The notes under the pieces: generated by a model | The model's input: the letters and a program-made list of their open reading frames with translations, nothing else | Told to the model about the DNA's origin: nothing | Databases searched by the model: none | NCBI RefSeq assembly: GCF_002729955.1 | Contig: NZ_PBYA01000012.1 | Coordinates: 1 to 64,000 of the forward strand | Length of the DNA stretch: 64,000 nt | Source of the DNA: Salinisphaera sp. | GTDB lineage: Bacteria > Pseudomonadota > Gammaproteobacteria > Nevskiales > Salinisphaeraceae | Reading direction: 5' to 3' | Made by a program: the position numbers and the translations under genes | In this document: piece by piece, positions 56,731 to 64,000 of the stretch | How the letters are laid out: each line of letters opens with the position of its first letter | Numbering within the stretch: position 1 is the first letter of the stretch

Positions 56731-57159
56731 CTAGACCTGAACGTCGAGGGTGACGTCGATATTGCCGCGGGTGGCATTCGAATAGGGGCAGACCTGATGC
56801 GCGGCCTCGACGAGCTTGTCGGCCTCGCTCTTGTCCATGCCCGGCAGCGAGATATTGAGTTTGACTTCAATCCCGAAAGCCTCGCCGGAGGGGCCGATAC
56901 CGACATCGCCGGTCACGCTCGTGTCCTTGGGTAGCGATACTTTCTGCTTGCCGGCCACGACCTTCATCGCGCCGATGAAGCAGGCCGAGTAGCCCGCTGC
57001 GAACAGCTGCTCGGGGTTGGTGCCGTCGCCGCCGGCACCGCCCAGCGCCTTGGGCGTATCCAGTTTGAGATCGAACTCGTTGTCGGCGCCGGTGGCACGG
57101 CCGTCGCGGCCGCCGGTGGCCGTCGCCTGGGCCCGATAGAGAACCTTGTCTACCGCCAT
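56731..57159 (-). CDS. ohr: Organic hydroperoxide resistance protein (Ohr/OsmC family)
   Basis: A thiol peroxidase of 142 residues that reduces organic hydroperoxides. Redox Cys60 (GYSACFIGA) and Cys124 ([13 protein letters not shown]) are at Ohr spacing, and Arg18 and Glu50 match the catalytic network. ATG 57159 gives the standard N-terminus ([20 protein letters not shown]). An operator-like palindrome lies 30 bases upstream. No ohrR gene is in the window. Confidence 0.95.
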   Translation of the reverse strand: MAVDKVLYRAQATATGGRDGRATGADNEFDLKLDTPKALGGAGGDGTNPEQLFAAGYSACFIGAMKVVAGKQKVSLPKDTSVTGDVGIGPSGEAFGIEVKLNISLPGMDKSEADKLVEAAHQVCPYSNATRGNIDVTLDVQV

Positions 57160-57188
57160 GTCGTGATCCTGTTTGTAAGTGGTTTGGC

Positions 57189-57213
57189 AATTAGTATTGT
57201 GCGCAATGTAATT
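57189..57213. promoter_or_regulatory. OhrR-like operator candidate
   Basis: AATTA-gt-ATTG-tgcg-CAAT-g-TAATT is an AT-rich inverted repeat in the ohr leader. Its size and AT-rich character suit a MarR-family repressor such as OhrR, which is known to control ohr in other bacteria. Confidence 0.5.
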
Positions 57214-57272
57214 CGATTCAAGACCGTTCGGCAACGGCGTGCGCGGGTCGTTGCCGCGCGCCGATAGTGCGC

Positions 57273-58025
57273 CTAGGCTGCCTTGCTCAGGGCTTCCTCG
57301 AACAGGGTCAGCAGACGCTTGAAATGCCGCGCATCGGCACGGGCATCGTAGACCGGGGCGTCTTTTGCGGTATAGCCGTGGCCGGCCCCTTTATAGAGTT
57401 CGGTACAAAAGTGCACGCCTGCGCCGGCCAGTGCTTCGTCAAGGCAGGCGATCTGGTCGGGCGGTAGCAGCGCATCGCCGTCGGCATGGCCCAGATAAAC
57501 CTGGGCCTGAATCGAGGCCACCTCCTGAACCGGGCTGTTCGGGTCGTCGGCTTTCGCCAGGTTCGCGGAATGAAAGCCCGCCGCCGCGCGTATGCGCTCT
57601 GGATGCCAGGCTGCCATGCGCAGCGCAAAGGCACCGGTCATGCAGTAGCCCACCACACCCACGGCAGATGAATCGAACTCGGGTTCGCTATCGATAGCCG
57701 CCAGCCAGGCGGCGAAGTCCTCGCGCTGTGCTGCCGGGGTGAGATGGTCGGCGTATTCGAAAAGCGTAGGACGGATATCGTCGTCTCGAAAAGACTTGCC
57801 GTCCGGAACGATCGTCCCGTGGGCATCGCGGTAATAGACGTTGGGCATGAGCACCGCGTAACCGCCGTCGGCTACGATCTGGGCCTTCTCGTAATAGCAG
57901 GGACGCAGTCCGCCGATGTCGGTGAGAAGAATGACCGCGGGCAGCGGGCCCTGGGCGTCGGCGGGGGTGAGAACGTGGCCATCGATCGTGCCCTCGGGCG
58001 CGTCGATCTGAATACTGCGAGACAT
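57273..58025 (-). CDS. Dienelactone hydrolase family protein
   Basis: A 250-residue alpha/beta hydrolase with the dienelactone-hydrolase triad Cys128 (GYCMTG), Asp184 ([10 protein letters not shown]) and His216 (GAGHGY). ATG 58025 ([10 protein letters not shown]) was chosen over the longer frame. No aromatic-degradation genes are nearby, so the true substrate is open. It may be expressed with ohr, which starts 113 bases downstream, although the operator lies between them. Confidence 0.9.
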   Translation of the reverse strand: MSRSIQIDAPEGTIDGHVLTPADAQGPLPAVILLTDIGGLRPCYYEKAQIVADGGYAVLMPNVYYRDAHGTIVPDGKSFRDDDIRPTLFEYADHLTPAAQREDFAAWLAAIDSEPEFDSSAVGVVGYCMTGAFALRMAAWHPERIRAAAGFHSANLAKADDPNSPVQEVASIQAQVYLGHADGDALLPPDQIACLDEALAGAGVHFCTELYKGAGHGYTAKDAPVYDARADARHFKRLLTLFEEALSKAA

Positions 58026-58202
58026 GTTGCGGCTCGTAGGGGAATGTCGTGGCCCAGTTCTACGTTGCCGTTTAGGGGCACGCAACCACGAGGTTGTCGC
58101 CAGCCGGGTCAGGAGTGCGAAGACGTATGTGAGGGGCTTATTGAATACGCGAATGCATTTTGTGCGATCGGCTTGATGCCGGGCTCCTAGAACGTTGGCC
58201 GC

Positions 58203-58230
58203 GTGACAGGTTGTGCAGCGCTTCCCTAGG
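58203..58230. mobile_element. Solo transposon-like end
   Basis: These 28 bases match 37388-37415, the right end of the 291-bp element plus flank, with a single mismatch. No partner inverted repeat was found in the previous 200 bases. It is either a relic of a decayed copy or one end of a diverged element. Confidence 0.6.
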
Positions 58231-58261
58231 CTGGTGACCCTTCATTGTCCTGAGTGAACCG

Positions 58262-58600
58262 ATGAGCCCGGCTTACCCGCATACCCCCGACGGTCGGTAT
58301 TTCGTTGCCAAGGGTCGGCTGTGGCGCTGCTCCAATCCAGCGCTCGCGCCCGCCGAGCGCCAGCAGCTCGTTAAATCGTTGATGGCGGCCCGGCGTGCCG
58401 TGGGCGCGGCACAGACCGAGGCCGCCGAGCGCCAGGCTCGTGAGCGCGTGCAGGAGGCCAAGGTAGCTCTGGGCGAGCGCGGGCCGGTGTGGTGGTCGGA
58501 CGGCGCCGCCGACGAATCCCGAAAAAGCCCGGCCAATAGTGGCTATGCCGAATGGTGGGCGGCGCTCGACAAAGAAGCGCGCGCCAAGGGGCGGTCCTGA
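58262..58600 (+). CDS. Conserved small cytosolic protein, function unknown
   Basis: A 112-residue protein whose N-terminus PDGRYFVAKGRLWRCSNPALAP and C-terminus GERGPVWWSDGA belong to a conserved proteobacterial family. Members are sometimes labelled biopolymer transporter Tol, without support that I know of. The middle is an Arg/Ala/Glu-rich helix (about 35-70). There is no signal peptide or membrane segment. A solo transposon-like end lies 32 bases before the start codon. Confidence 0.8.
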   Translation: MSPAYPHTPDGRYFVAKGRLWRCSNPALAPAERQQLVKSLMAARRAVGAAQTEAAERQARERVQEAKVALGERGPVWWSDGAADESRKSPANSGYAEWWAALDKEARAKGRS

Positions 58601-58610
58601 AGCGCGCCAC

Positions 58611-59888
58611 TCAACAGGCGATCTGTACCCGGCAGCGGCCGCCGCGTTTGGCCTCGTATAGCGCTGCATCGGCACGGTCCAGGGCTTCGCGCCACTGGCC
58701 GTTTTCGAATTCTGCATACCCCATGCTGGCGCTGAGCTTGAGGCCATCCAAACCGTCCAGGCGGGTCTGATCCAGGGCCCGTACGAGGCGTTCGATGGCC
58801 GGATGGGTGTGTTCGCTTTCGGCGCCCAATTCGAGCAGTACCACGAACTCATCGCCGCCCCAGCGACATACGACATCCCGCTCTCGGGTCGCCTCGCACA
58901 TGCATCCGGCAACCGTCTTGATCAGCCGGTCGCCGGTGATATGGCCGTAGTCGTCGTTGATCGTTTTAAAGTGATCGAGGTCGACGAACAGAAGCCCGCC
59001 GCGCGCCTGCGCGCCCGCACGGCTCATATACTCTTCGAAATAGCAGCGGTTATACAGGCCCGACAGCGCATCGCGATTGGCGCGGTCGGTGACCGATCTG
59101 AGCTGTGCGTGGTGACTGCGCTGCTCGCCGAGCGTCAACGAGTAATGCCAGACCATCACTGCGCAGGCGAAAGTCTGGAATAGCACGCCGGCCAGCGCCA
59201 GCGTATCCAGCGGTAGCAGCGACAGGCCGAGCTCGCGCAAGGCGTCGTGAATGCCGCAGAGGATGAATACCGCGAAGCCGAACCCCGTCACCAGCGAGAT
59301 ACCCGTGCTTTTCCGGGCCGGCGCATGCCGTAGTATCCGGTAGCTCACCACGGCGAACACGGCCAGGCAGGCCGCGAAGAAAGGTCCCGCGCCCGCGCCG
59401 TAGTCGAGGAATATGTTTGCGCGGGTAATCGTGAGCTGCTCGCTGGCCACGATCAGGTACGGACTGTCCACCCAAGGCAATATCGCGCCACCCAGGCCGA
59501 GCGAATAACAAGCGACAAGTAACCGGCGCGATGGCCAGCCGTCCTGCCGCATGCAACGGTAAACAAAGAAATAAGCCGCGAGTGCGAGTGGCAAGACAGC
59601 GATGGCCGCCCGGTAGGCGGTCTGGACCACATCGTCACGGGCCAGCGTCATTGCGATGATGACCGTGGTATCGGCCACGATGTAGGCGGCGGCGAAGAAG
59701 TTGGCAACCGTGAAATGCACGGCGGTCGGCGCATATTGATCGCAACGCTGGTATAGAGAAAGCGTCAGCACGACAAGCACCGCGGTCAACGCCAGGGTAG
59801 CGCCCACGGTCAGAAGTTTAAGCCACAGCGCCCATGCACCCCAAGAAAACGCTGCATGTGCGCCGGTGGCGATATATGCCTGCGGCAT
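58611..59888 (-). CDS. Membrane-bound diguanylate cyclase
   Basis: A 425-residue protein with seven or eight predicted N-terminal membrane helices (to about 240), a short linker and a C-terminal GGDEF domain. The signature GGDEF is intact at 344-348, and an inhibitory RxxD site (RERD, 335-338) sits five residues before it, so an active, product-inhibited cyclic-di-GMP synthase is expected. ATG 59888 was chosen. The longer frame starts with TTG. The signal sensed by the membrane part is unknown. Confidence 0.92.
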   Translation of the reverse strand: MPQAYIATGAHAAFSWGAWALWLKLLTVGATLALTAVLVVLTLSLYQRCDQYAPTAVHFTVANFFAAAYIVADTTVIIAMTLARDDVVQTAYRAAIAVLPLALAAYFFVYRCMRQDGWPSRRLLVACYSLGLGGAILPWVDSPYLIVASEQLTITRANIFLDYGAGAGPFFAACLAVFAVVSYRILRHAPARKSTGISLVTGFGFAVFILCGIHDALRELGLSLLPLDTLALAGVLFQTFACAVMVWHYSLTLGEQRSHHAQLRSVTDRANRDALSGLYNRCYFEEYMSRAGAQARGGLLFVDLDHFKTINDDYGHITGDRLIKTVAGCMCEATRERDVVCRWGGDEFVVLLELGAESEHTHPAIERLVRALDQTRLDGLDGLKLSASMGYAEFENGQWREALDRADAALYEAKRGGRCRVQIAC

Positions 59889-60096
59889 GCTTATACCGTG
59901 TTCCCCGGCCCCGTCCAAGGATCATAGCAGGATGCTTCAGGCGCCGGTGCAGTATGTGGTGCGCAACATATCGACTGCTGTCACGAGCGATTTTTTCGCG
60001 CTGTCCGATGCGCCTGGCGGCATGGCGCCTGTGCGCGCGATTCATTGCGAACACAAGGCAGGCGCGAGGCGCGCAACCGCTGGCACGGGCAAAGCG

Positions 60097-61047
60097 TCAG
60101 CGGGTTGCGCTACGCCAGCGATCCCAGAGCGGCGGGTCGCCGATCTGTTCGAGCACGTGATTGACGAATGCTCTTGTCTTGGGCGGGGCGAGCTCGCGCT
60201 CGGCATACAACATGTAAATCAATCGTTGCTGCGGCGTGACTTCCCATTGCCAGTCTTCGAGCAGCGGGACGAGCGTGCCGGCGGCCAGCTCGCGGTCGAT
60301 CAACCAGCTTGGGAAGAGCACGAGGCCGCTGCCCGCCAGCGCGGCTTCGCGCAGGCTGACCGCGTCGTCGCTATAGAGAGGGCCATCGACGGTCAGCGGT
60401 GTATAGGCAGACTCGGCATGAGCGCGCCAGTACCACTGTTGTCGTCCGTAATCACCCTGGTAGCGCAGACAGGCATGCTTGAGAAGGTCGCGCGGAGCTT
60501 GCGGGGCGGGGTGTTCTGCTAGATAGCCCGGCGCACCGGCGACGATATACCGCATCGGTGCGAGCGGACGTGCGATCAGAGTGGAGTTGGCGGGCTGGCC
60601 GACACGAAAGGTGACATCGTGGGCCAGCCTCACCGGGTCTTCAAAGCGGTCCGACAGGCGCAGGTCGACGCGAACATCGCGGTAGTGCGCCTGAAAGCTG
60701 CCCAGGAGTGCAGGGAGCTGGCGCTGGCCGAACGCGACCGGTGCATTGACGCTGAGTACGCCTGCGGGCTCGGCGTCGTCGCTGAACAGCGTTTCGGTGG
60801 CGCTATCGATCTGTTCGACAAGAGGCCGAACCGCGTCGAGATAGAGCCGACCGGCTTCGGTAAGCGATACCGCCCGCGTATGTCGATAGAACAGGCGTTG
60901 GCCCAGTGCCCGTTCGAATGCGCCAACCTCGCGTGATACAGCGGAGACCGAGCGCTGACTTCGTTGCGCGGCTGCGGTGAAACTGCCGGTGTCGACCACC
61001 GTTTGCAGCAATCGCAGGGCATTAAGATCGAGTGTGTTGCGTTTCAT
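60097..61047 (-). CDS. LysR-family transcriptional regulator
   Basis: A 316-residue LysR regulator of the CrgA-like type. The winged helix is at residues 8-65 (LQTVVDTGSFTAAAQRSQRSVSAVSREVGAFE), followed by an effector-binding domain. ATG 61047 (MKRNTLDLNALRLL) gives the family start. It diverges from the PRISE reductase gene across 102 bases and probably controls it. A TTGCAAAGTTAGCGA stretch (61060-61074) in the gap is a candidate site. Confidence 0.9.
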   Translation of the reverse strand: MKRNTLDLNALRLLQTVVDTGSFTAAAQRSQRSVSAVSREVGAFERALGQRLFYRHTRAVSLTEAGRLYLDAVRPLVEQIDSATETLFSDDAEPAGVLSVNAPVAFGQRQLPALLGSFQAHYRDVRVDLRLSDRFEDPVRLAHDVTFRVGQPANSTLIARPLAPMRYIVAGAPGYLAEHPAPQAPRDLLKHACLRYQGDYGRQQWYWRAHAESAYTPLTVDGPLYSDDAVSLREAALAGSGLVLFPSWLIDRELAAGTLVPLLEDWQWEVTPQQRLIYMLYAERELAPPKTRAFVNHVLEQIGDPPLWDRWRSATR

Positions 61048-61149
61048 GCAATAAACAATTGCAAAGTTAGCGATTGTAGCAACTCGCGTAAGCCGGATAC
61101 TGGGTTCATCACCCACGCAGCCATGCTGCACTTTTTGACAGGATCAACC

Positions 61150-62223
61150 ATGCAAAAAGGAACCGCGCTCGTCGTCGGTGCCACCGGCATCGTCGGTGGC
61201 AATCTTGCCGCCTATCTGGCCGCCAGCGGCTGGACCGTTTACGGCCTGTCACGCCGACCGGCCGATACCGGCGGAATCATTCCGGTGCAGGCCGACCTGC
61301 TCGACGCCCGCGCCACCGCCGAAGCACTTGCCGGCCTTCCGGTCACCCATGTGTTTTTCTGCACCTGGACCGCTCGCGACTCCGAAGCCGAGAACGAAAA
61401 GGCCAACGGCGCAATGATGCGCAATCTGTTCGATGCGCTCGACGAGACAAGGCTGCGTCACGCATCGCTGGTCACGGGCACCAAGCAATATCTGGGTTCG
61501 TTCGAAGCCTATGGCAGCGGCAACGTGGAAACGCCCTTTCGTGAATCCGCCGAACGGGTGCCGGGGCCCAACTTCTACTATGTACTCGAAGACATTCTGC
61601 TCGAAAACGCCCGGCGTTACGGTTTGAGCTGGAACGTGCATCGCCCGCATACGCTCATCGGCTATGCGCGCGGCAATGCCATGAACATGGGCGTGACGCT
61701 TGCAGCCTATGCGTCGATCTGCAAGGCCACCGGCCGGGCGTTCAAGTTCCCGGGCTCGCAGACGCAGTGGAACGCGCTCACCGATCTCACCGACGCGTTG
61801 CTGTTGGCGCGGCAGATGGAATGGGCGGCCATTTCGCCTGGCACGCAGAATCAGGCCTTCAATTCGGTCAACGGCGATGTGTTTCGCTGGCGTCGTCTGT
61901 GGCAGGAAATCGGCGAGTACTTCGGGCTCGAGGCCGAGGGTCCGGACGAAACACCGCAGCCGCTACAGCAGCAAATGGACGGCATCGAATCCACCTGGGC
62001 CGAACTCGCTGAAACCCACGGCCTGGTGGAGTCGGATATCGGGCGCCTTGCGTCCTGGTGGCACAGCGACGGCGACCTGGGTCGCGAACAGGAGTGCGTG
62101 AACGATATCAACAAGTCGCGCAACTTCGGCTTCATGGACCACCGTGAAACGCGCTCGTCGTTCTTCGATCTGTTCGATCGGCTTGCCGCCGAACGCCTCA
62201 TCCCGCCGATTCAGGCCGACTAA
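61150..62223 (+). CDS. PRISE-like SDR oxidoreductase (progesterone 5-beta-reductase/iridoid-synthase type)
   Basis: A 357-residue extended short-chain dehydrogenase. The NADP-binding motif is GATGIVGGNLA (11-21). The catalytic tyrosine lies in the characteristic NFYYVLED motif of plant-like PRISE enzymes, which reduce enones. ATG 61150 was chosen over the longer frame because MQKGTALVVGATG is the fold's beginning. The native substrate is unknown. Confidence 0.88.
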   Translation: MQKGTALVVGATGIVGGNLAAYLAASGWTVYGLSRRPADTGGIIPVQADLLDARATAEALAGLPVTHVFFCTWTARDSEAENEKANGAMMRNLFDALDETRLRHASLVTGTKQYLGSFEAYGSGNVETPFRESAERVPGPNFYYVLEDILLENARRYGLSWNVHRPHTLIGYARGNAMNMGVTLAAYASICKATGRAFKFPGSQTQWNALTDLTDALLLARQMEWAAISPGTQNQAFNSVNGDVFRWRRLWQEIGEYFGLEAEGPDETPQPLQQQMDGIESTWAELAETHGLVESDIGRLASWWHSDGDLGREQECVNDINKSRNFGFMDHRETRSSFFDLFDRLAAERLIPPIQAD

Positions 62224-62327
62224 GCCCTTGGCCCGGGCGCGGCAGGCTGCGCCTGTCGGGCCCGAGGCCTGCAGACGTGTTGCTGTGCGCCGACAAAGCG
62301 GCTGCGGCTTCGCGTTATCATTGCGCG

Positions 62328-62912
62328 ATGCACACGATTTCCGACGACCTGCGGTTGGATCACCGCGCCGCGCTACCGGCCGAGATCGCGTTGCTGCGGG
62401 CGAAGTATCCGGTACCGCAATGGCCGGCGCACACCAATTACGGCGAACTGGCCGCATTCTGGCTGCAGGTTCACGATGCGCTGCGCGCCGAGGGCGCCGC
62501 CCTGGCCCGGGTTAGCGAGGATTTTCGCGAAGGGCGCACCGACATCGCGGCGTTTGAGCGCGCGTTCGCGCCGCGCCTACGGGCCTATCTCCAGCATCTG
62601 GAAGGGCATCACCGAATCGAGGATGCCCATTATTTTCCCCGTTTTCGAAACCTCGACAAGCGCCTGATCTACGGCTTCGATCTGCTTGAAAACGATCACG
62701 AAATCATTCATGAGCAGCTGCTGTCGGTCGTAGATAGCGCACGGTCGTTGCTGCAGGCGTTCGCGGTGGGCGACGACGCGCTGCGCTACGGCGTGGATAC
62801 CTATGCCGAGCGCGCGGACCGTCTGCTGGTGCTGGTTAAACAGCACCTGGCTGATGAAGAGGAAATCGTAATTCCGAGCATTCTCGAATACGGCGAACTG
62901 GCACTGCGCTAA
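62328..62912 (+). CDS. Hemerythrin-domain protein
   Basis: A 194-residue helical protein with a non-heme di-iron hemerythrin-like pattern: His49, His94/95, Glu98, His101, His124, His128, His173 and Glu178. It may bind oxygen or nitric oxide or act in iron sensing. TATCAT at 62316-62321 ends seven bases before ATG 62328, which suggests a leaderless transcript. The 3' end overlaps the convergent araC gene by 4 bases. Confidence 0.88.
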   Translation: MHTISDDLRLDHRAALPAEIALLRAKYPVPQWPAHTNYGELAAFWLQVHDALRAEGAALARVSEDFREGRTDIAAFERAFAPRLRAYLQHLEGHHRIEDAHYFPRFRNLDKRLIYGFDLLENDHEIIHEQLLSVVDSARSLLQAFAVGDDALRYGVDTYAERADRLLVLVKQHLADEEEIVIPSILEYGELALR

Positions 62913-63742
62913 CCGCGCTCGCGGCTTTGGCCGCTGGCCTGGGCGGTGAGCTTGAGCCAGCGACCGGGCGAAATGCCGTAGGCATCGCGAAACTGCCGCG
63001 TCATATGGCTTTGGTCCGCGAAGCCCGCGGCCAGTGATGCCTCGGCCAGCCCGAGCCCTTGCGCGAGACTGCGCTTGCAGCGTTCAAGACGGCGCATGGT
63101 GAGATAGCGGTAGGGGCTCGTGCCGAACAGCAGCCGAAAATCCCGCGATAGCCGCCAGCGGTTCTGTCCGCTCGCGGCTTCGAGTTGGGCGAGGGTGATC
63201 CGCCCCTGCGGGCTGTCGTCCATGAACGTACGTGCACGCTGCGCGGCCACGGCGTCCACGATCCCGGGTTTTGCGCCCGTGCCGGCCAGCGTATTCATGG
63301 CGCCGATCAGATCGAACAGGGCATCGTCTTCCTCGAACGTTTCGAGTGGATCGTCGATCGGGCGCAACAGCCGCAGCACGCTCTCGGCCATGCGCGTATC
63401 GGTAGTGATACCGCCCGGTAGAAACGGCAGGGGCTGGCCGCCGAGCATGTCCTGGAACACGGTCGGCGGGACATAGACCATGCGGTAGCGAAAGCCGTGG
63501 GCGTCGCCGGCGTGACCGTCGTGTACTTCGTCCGGATGGATGACGATGGTGCGCCCGGGCAGGCTGTGTCGCTGGGCGCCGCGGTAGTGAAAGCTCTGCA
63601 CGCCCGTCAGGGTGACGCCGATCGCGTAGGTGTCGTGGCGATGCGGGTCGTAGGCATGGCTGCCGAAATAGGCCTCGATACGTTCGAGGCGCGGTGTGGG
63701 CGAATGGATGAACCAGTCGCTGTCGTGCGTGCGAGCGCTCAT
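62909..63742 (-). CDS. AraC-family transcriptional regulator
   Basis: A 277-residue regulator with an N-terminal cupin ligand domain (HRHDTYAIGVTLTGVQSFHYRG) and a C-terminal double helix-turn-helix (about 185-270, with FADQSHMTRQFRDAYGISPGRW). ATG 63742 overlaps the stop of the LysE-type gene, so the two form one unit. It probably regulates that exporter. Confidence 0.9.
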   Translation of the reverse strand: MSARTHDSDWFIHSPTPRLERIEAYFGSHAYDPHRHDTYAIGVTLTGVQSFHYRGAQRHSLPGRTIVIHPDEVHDGHAGDAHGFRYRMVYVPPTVFQDMLGGQPLPFLPGGITTDTRMAESVLRLLRPIDDPLETFEEDDALFDLIGAMNTLAGTGAKPGIVDAVAAQRARTFMDDSPQGRITLAQLEAASGQNRWRLSRDFRLLFGTSPYRYLTMRRLERCKRSLAQGLGLAEASLAAGFADQSHMTRQFRDAYGISPGRWLKLTAQASGQSRERG

Positions 63743-64000
63743 GCGGGGCCGTTGCGGGTGGCGATGAAGAAATCGTAGGCGATCGACGCCGCCACGGCGA
63801 CCAGACACAGCGCCATGACCTTGTTTGCAATCGCAAGCGTGCGGCCGTGGCGAATACGCGCGCCAGCGAGCCGGCCAAGCAGGGCATAGGAGGCCGGGGC
63901 ACCGACTGCGCCCAGAGAAATAAGCAGAGCGCAGACGAAAATCCCGCCACCGCTCAGCCCGGCAGCCGGAAACATCAGGGTGGTCACCGGTAGAACCAGA
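63739..64000 (-). CDS. LysE-family translocator, C-terminal part
   Basis: The last 87 or so codons of a gene that continues beyond the right edge of the window. The fragment has two membrane helices, and the segment RTLAIANKVMALCLVAVAASIAY is typical of the LysE/RhtB C-terminus. The in-frame GTG near 63987 is probably internal. The stop overlaps the AraC gene. Confidence 0.75.
   Translation of the reverse strand, partial: LVLPVTTLMFPAAGLSGGGIFVCALLISLGAVGAPASYALLGRLAGARIRHGRTLAIANKVMALCLVAVAASIAYDFFIATRNGPA

Overview
This 64-kb window is ordinary chromosome of a GC-rich gammaproteobacterium. The order tig-clpP-clpX-lon-hupB-ppiD, the mltD-gloB / methyltransferase-rnhA-dnaQ block, an E. coli-numbered RnhA and FabI, fadBA and ClpB all point there. 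A three-antiporter Mrp (Mnh) operon, a malonate decarboxylase cluster and many small oxidoreductases suggest a salt- or alkali-adapted marine or hypersaline organism, possibly Salinisphaera-like. The genus is inference only. No prophage, CRISPR array or complete insertion sequence was seen.

Layout: 1-275 holds two degenerate repeats, each carrying the 3' end of a tRNA-Arg. They are followed by tRNA-His and tRNA-Lys (501-752). 0.9-11 kb holds an aldo-keto reductase and the proteostasis block tig, clpP, clpX, lon, hupB, ppiD, with tRNA-Val and two identical tRNA-Asp genes inside it. 11.3-16.7 kb holds fabI, mltD, gloB, a YafS-like methyltransferase, rnhA and dnaQ. 16.7-26.3 kb (minus strand) is an ArsR-methyltransferase regulator, a TVP38 membrane protein and a ten-gene Mrp-type Na+/H+ antiporter operon. 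26.4-31 kb has a phasin with a histone-H1-like tail, then fadB-fadA. 31-35 kb has an OmpA-type protein convergent with a periplasmic protein-exbB-exbD-exbD-tonB operon.

35-45.5 kb contains a leucine/valine-type dehydrogenase, an aldo-keto reductase, a 291-bp element with perfect 19-bp terminal inverted repeats, an NTP/NDP-exchange-like transporter coupled to a Tat-exported aldo-keto reductase, clpB, a LOG-family protein, a membrane-anchored M14 peptidase, a DUF2064 protein and tRNA-Ala(CGC). 46-54.5 kb is a complete malonate-use locus. MadLM imports malonate, MdcR regulates, MdcB and MdcG make and attach the prosthetic group to MdcC Ser25, MdcH primes it, and MdcA, MdcD and MdcE run the decarboxylation cycle. 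54.5-64 kb is accessory: a Bcr/CflA exporter, an unknown envelope protein, Ohr with an operator-like palindrome, a dienelactone hydrolase, a GGDEF protein, a LysR/PRISE-reductase pair, a hemerythrin, an AraC regulator and the 3' end of a LysE exporter.

The most unusual items are the tRNA-end repeats with compensatory hairpin changes, the 291-bp miniature transposon-like element with a solo end 21 kb away, the rearranged Mrp operon, and promoters that place the start codon at the predicted transcript start.
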